A DNA stretch of 10,703 bases, from positions 443,449 through 454,151 of the forward strand of contig MU646407.1 in the NCBI GenBank assembly GCA_026770585.1, written 5' to 3'. The first letter of the stretch is position 1, and each line of letters opens with the position of its first letter. A program made the position numbers and the translations under genes. The DNA is from Baffinella frigidus. Its lineage: Eukaryota > Cryptophyceae > Cryptomonadales > Baffinellaceae. The notes under the pieces were generated by a model, which saw only the letters and a program-made list of their open reading frames with translations, did not search any database and was not told the origin of the DNA. Shown in pieces: positions 10,663 through 10,703 of the stretch.

Positions 10663-10703
10663 CCCCAAACCCCAAACCCCAAACCCCAAACCCCAAACCC
10701 CAA
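10663..10703. repeat. (CCCCAAA)n array running off the right edge
   Basis: Five perfect CCCCAAA units continue to the end of the window. By analogy with the other introns this array should lead to another acceptor and exon copy. Confidence 0.85.

Overview
This looks like nuclear DNA of a eukaryote, most likely a free-living alga or another protist. Short exons are separated by introns built largely of degenerate seven-base repeats of the CCCTAAA/TTTAGGG (plant and green-alga type) telomere family, mixed with microsatellites and foldback elements. No bacterial operon, ribosome-binding site, tRNA or rRNA was seen. A prasinophyte green alga such as Cymbomonas is a weak guess only, from the telomere type and repeat style.

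Layout. 1-1661, plus strand: the 3' end of an SF3A1 (SF3a120, U2 snRNP) gene, encoding its C-terminal ubiquitin-like domain. Its last coding exon is present twice in tandem (1098-1178 and 1587-1661), and both copies are open to their own stop. 1662-2515: a gap without a recognised gene, holding two adjacent perfect hairpins. 2516-3164, minus strand: three exon-like blocks with matching splice sites that join into one open frame, of unknown product and low confidence. 3165-3588: the region upstream of the next gene, with a possible short upstream ORF inside a hairpin. 3589 to the right edge, plus strand: the 5' part of a gene for an FtsX/MacB-like (ABC3-type) permease-like membrane protein. Eight exons give about 271 residues: a cytosolic N-terminus, one membrane segment, and the start of a large extracytoplasmic domain. 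The remaining membrane segments should lie beyond the window.

The striking feature is the architecture of the permease gene. Most of its exons (3, 4, 5, 6, 7 and 8) are accompanied by one to four full or partial degenerate copies in the neighbouring introns. These copies usually keep the 3' splice site or the 5' splice site in register. The introns therefore look like fields of exon shadows embedded in telomere-like repeats. The SF3A1 gene shows the same habit in its last exon, so the process seems local or genome-wide rather than specific to one gene.

The two recognised genes are not functionally connected: one acts in pre-mRNA splicing and the other in a membrane. Exon boundaries are my own predictions from splice motifs, reading frame and family resemblance; no transcript or database evidence was available.
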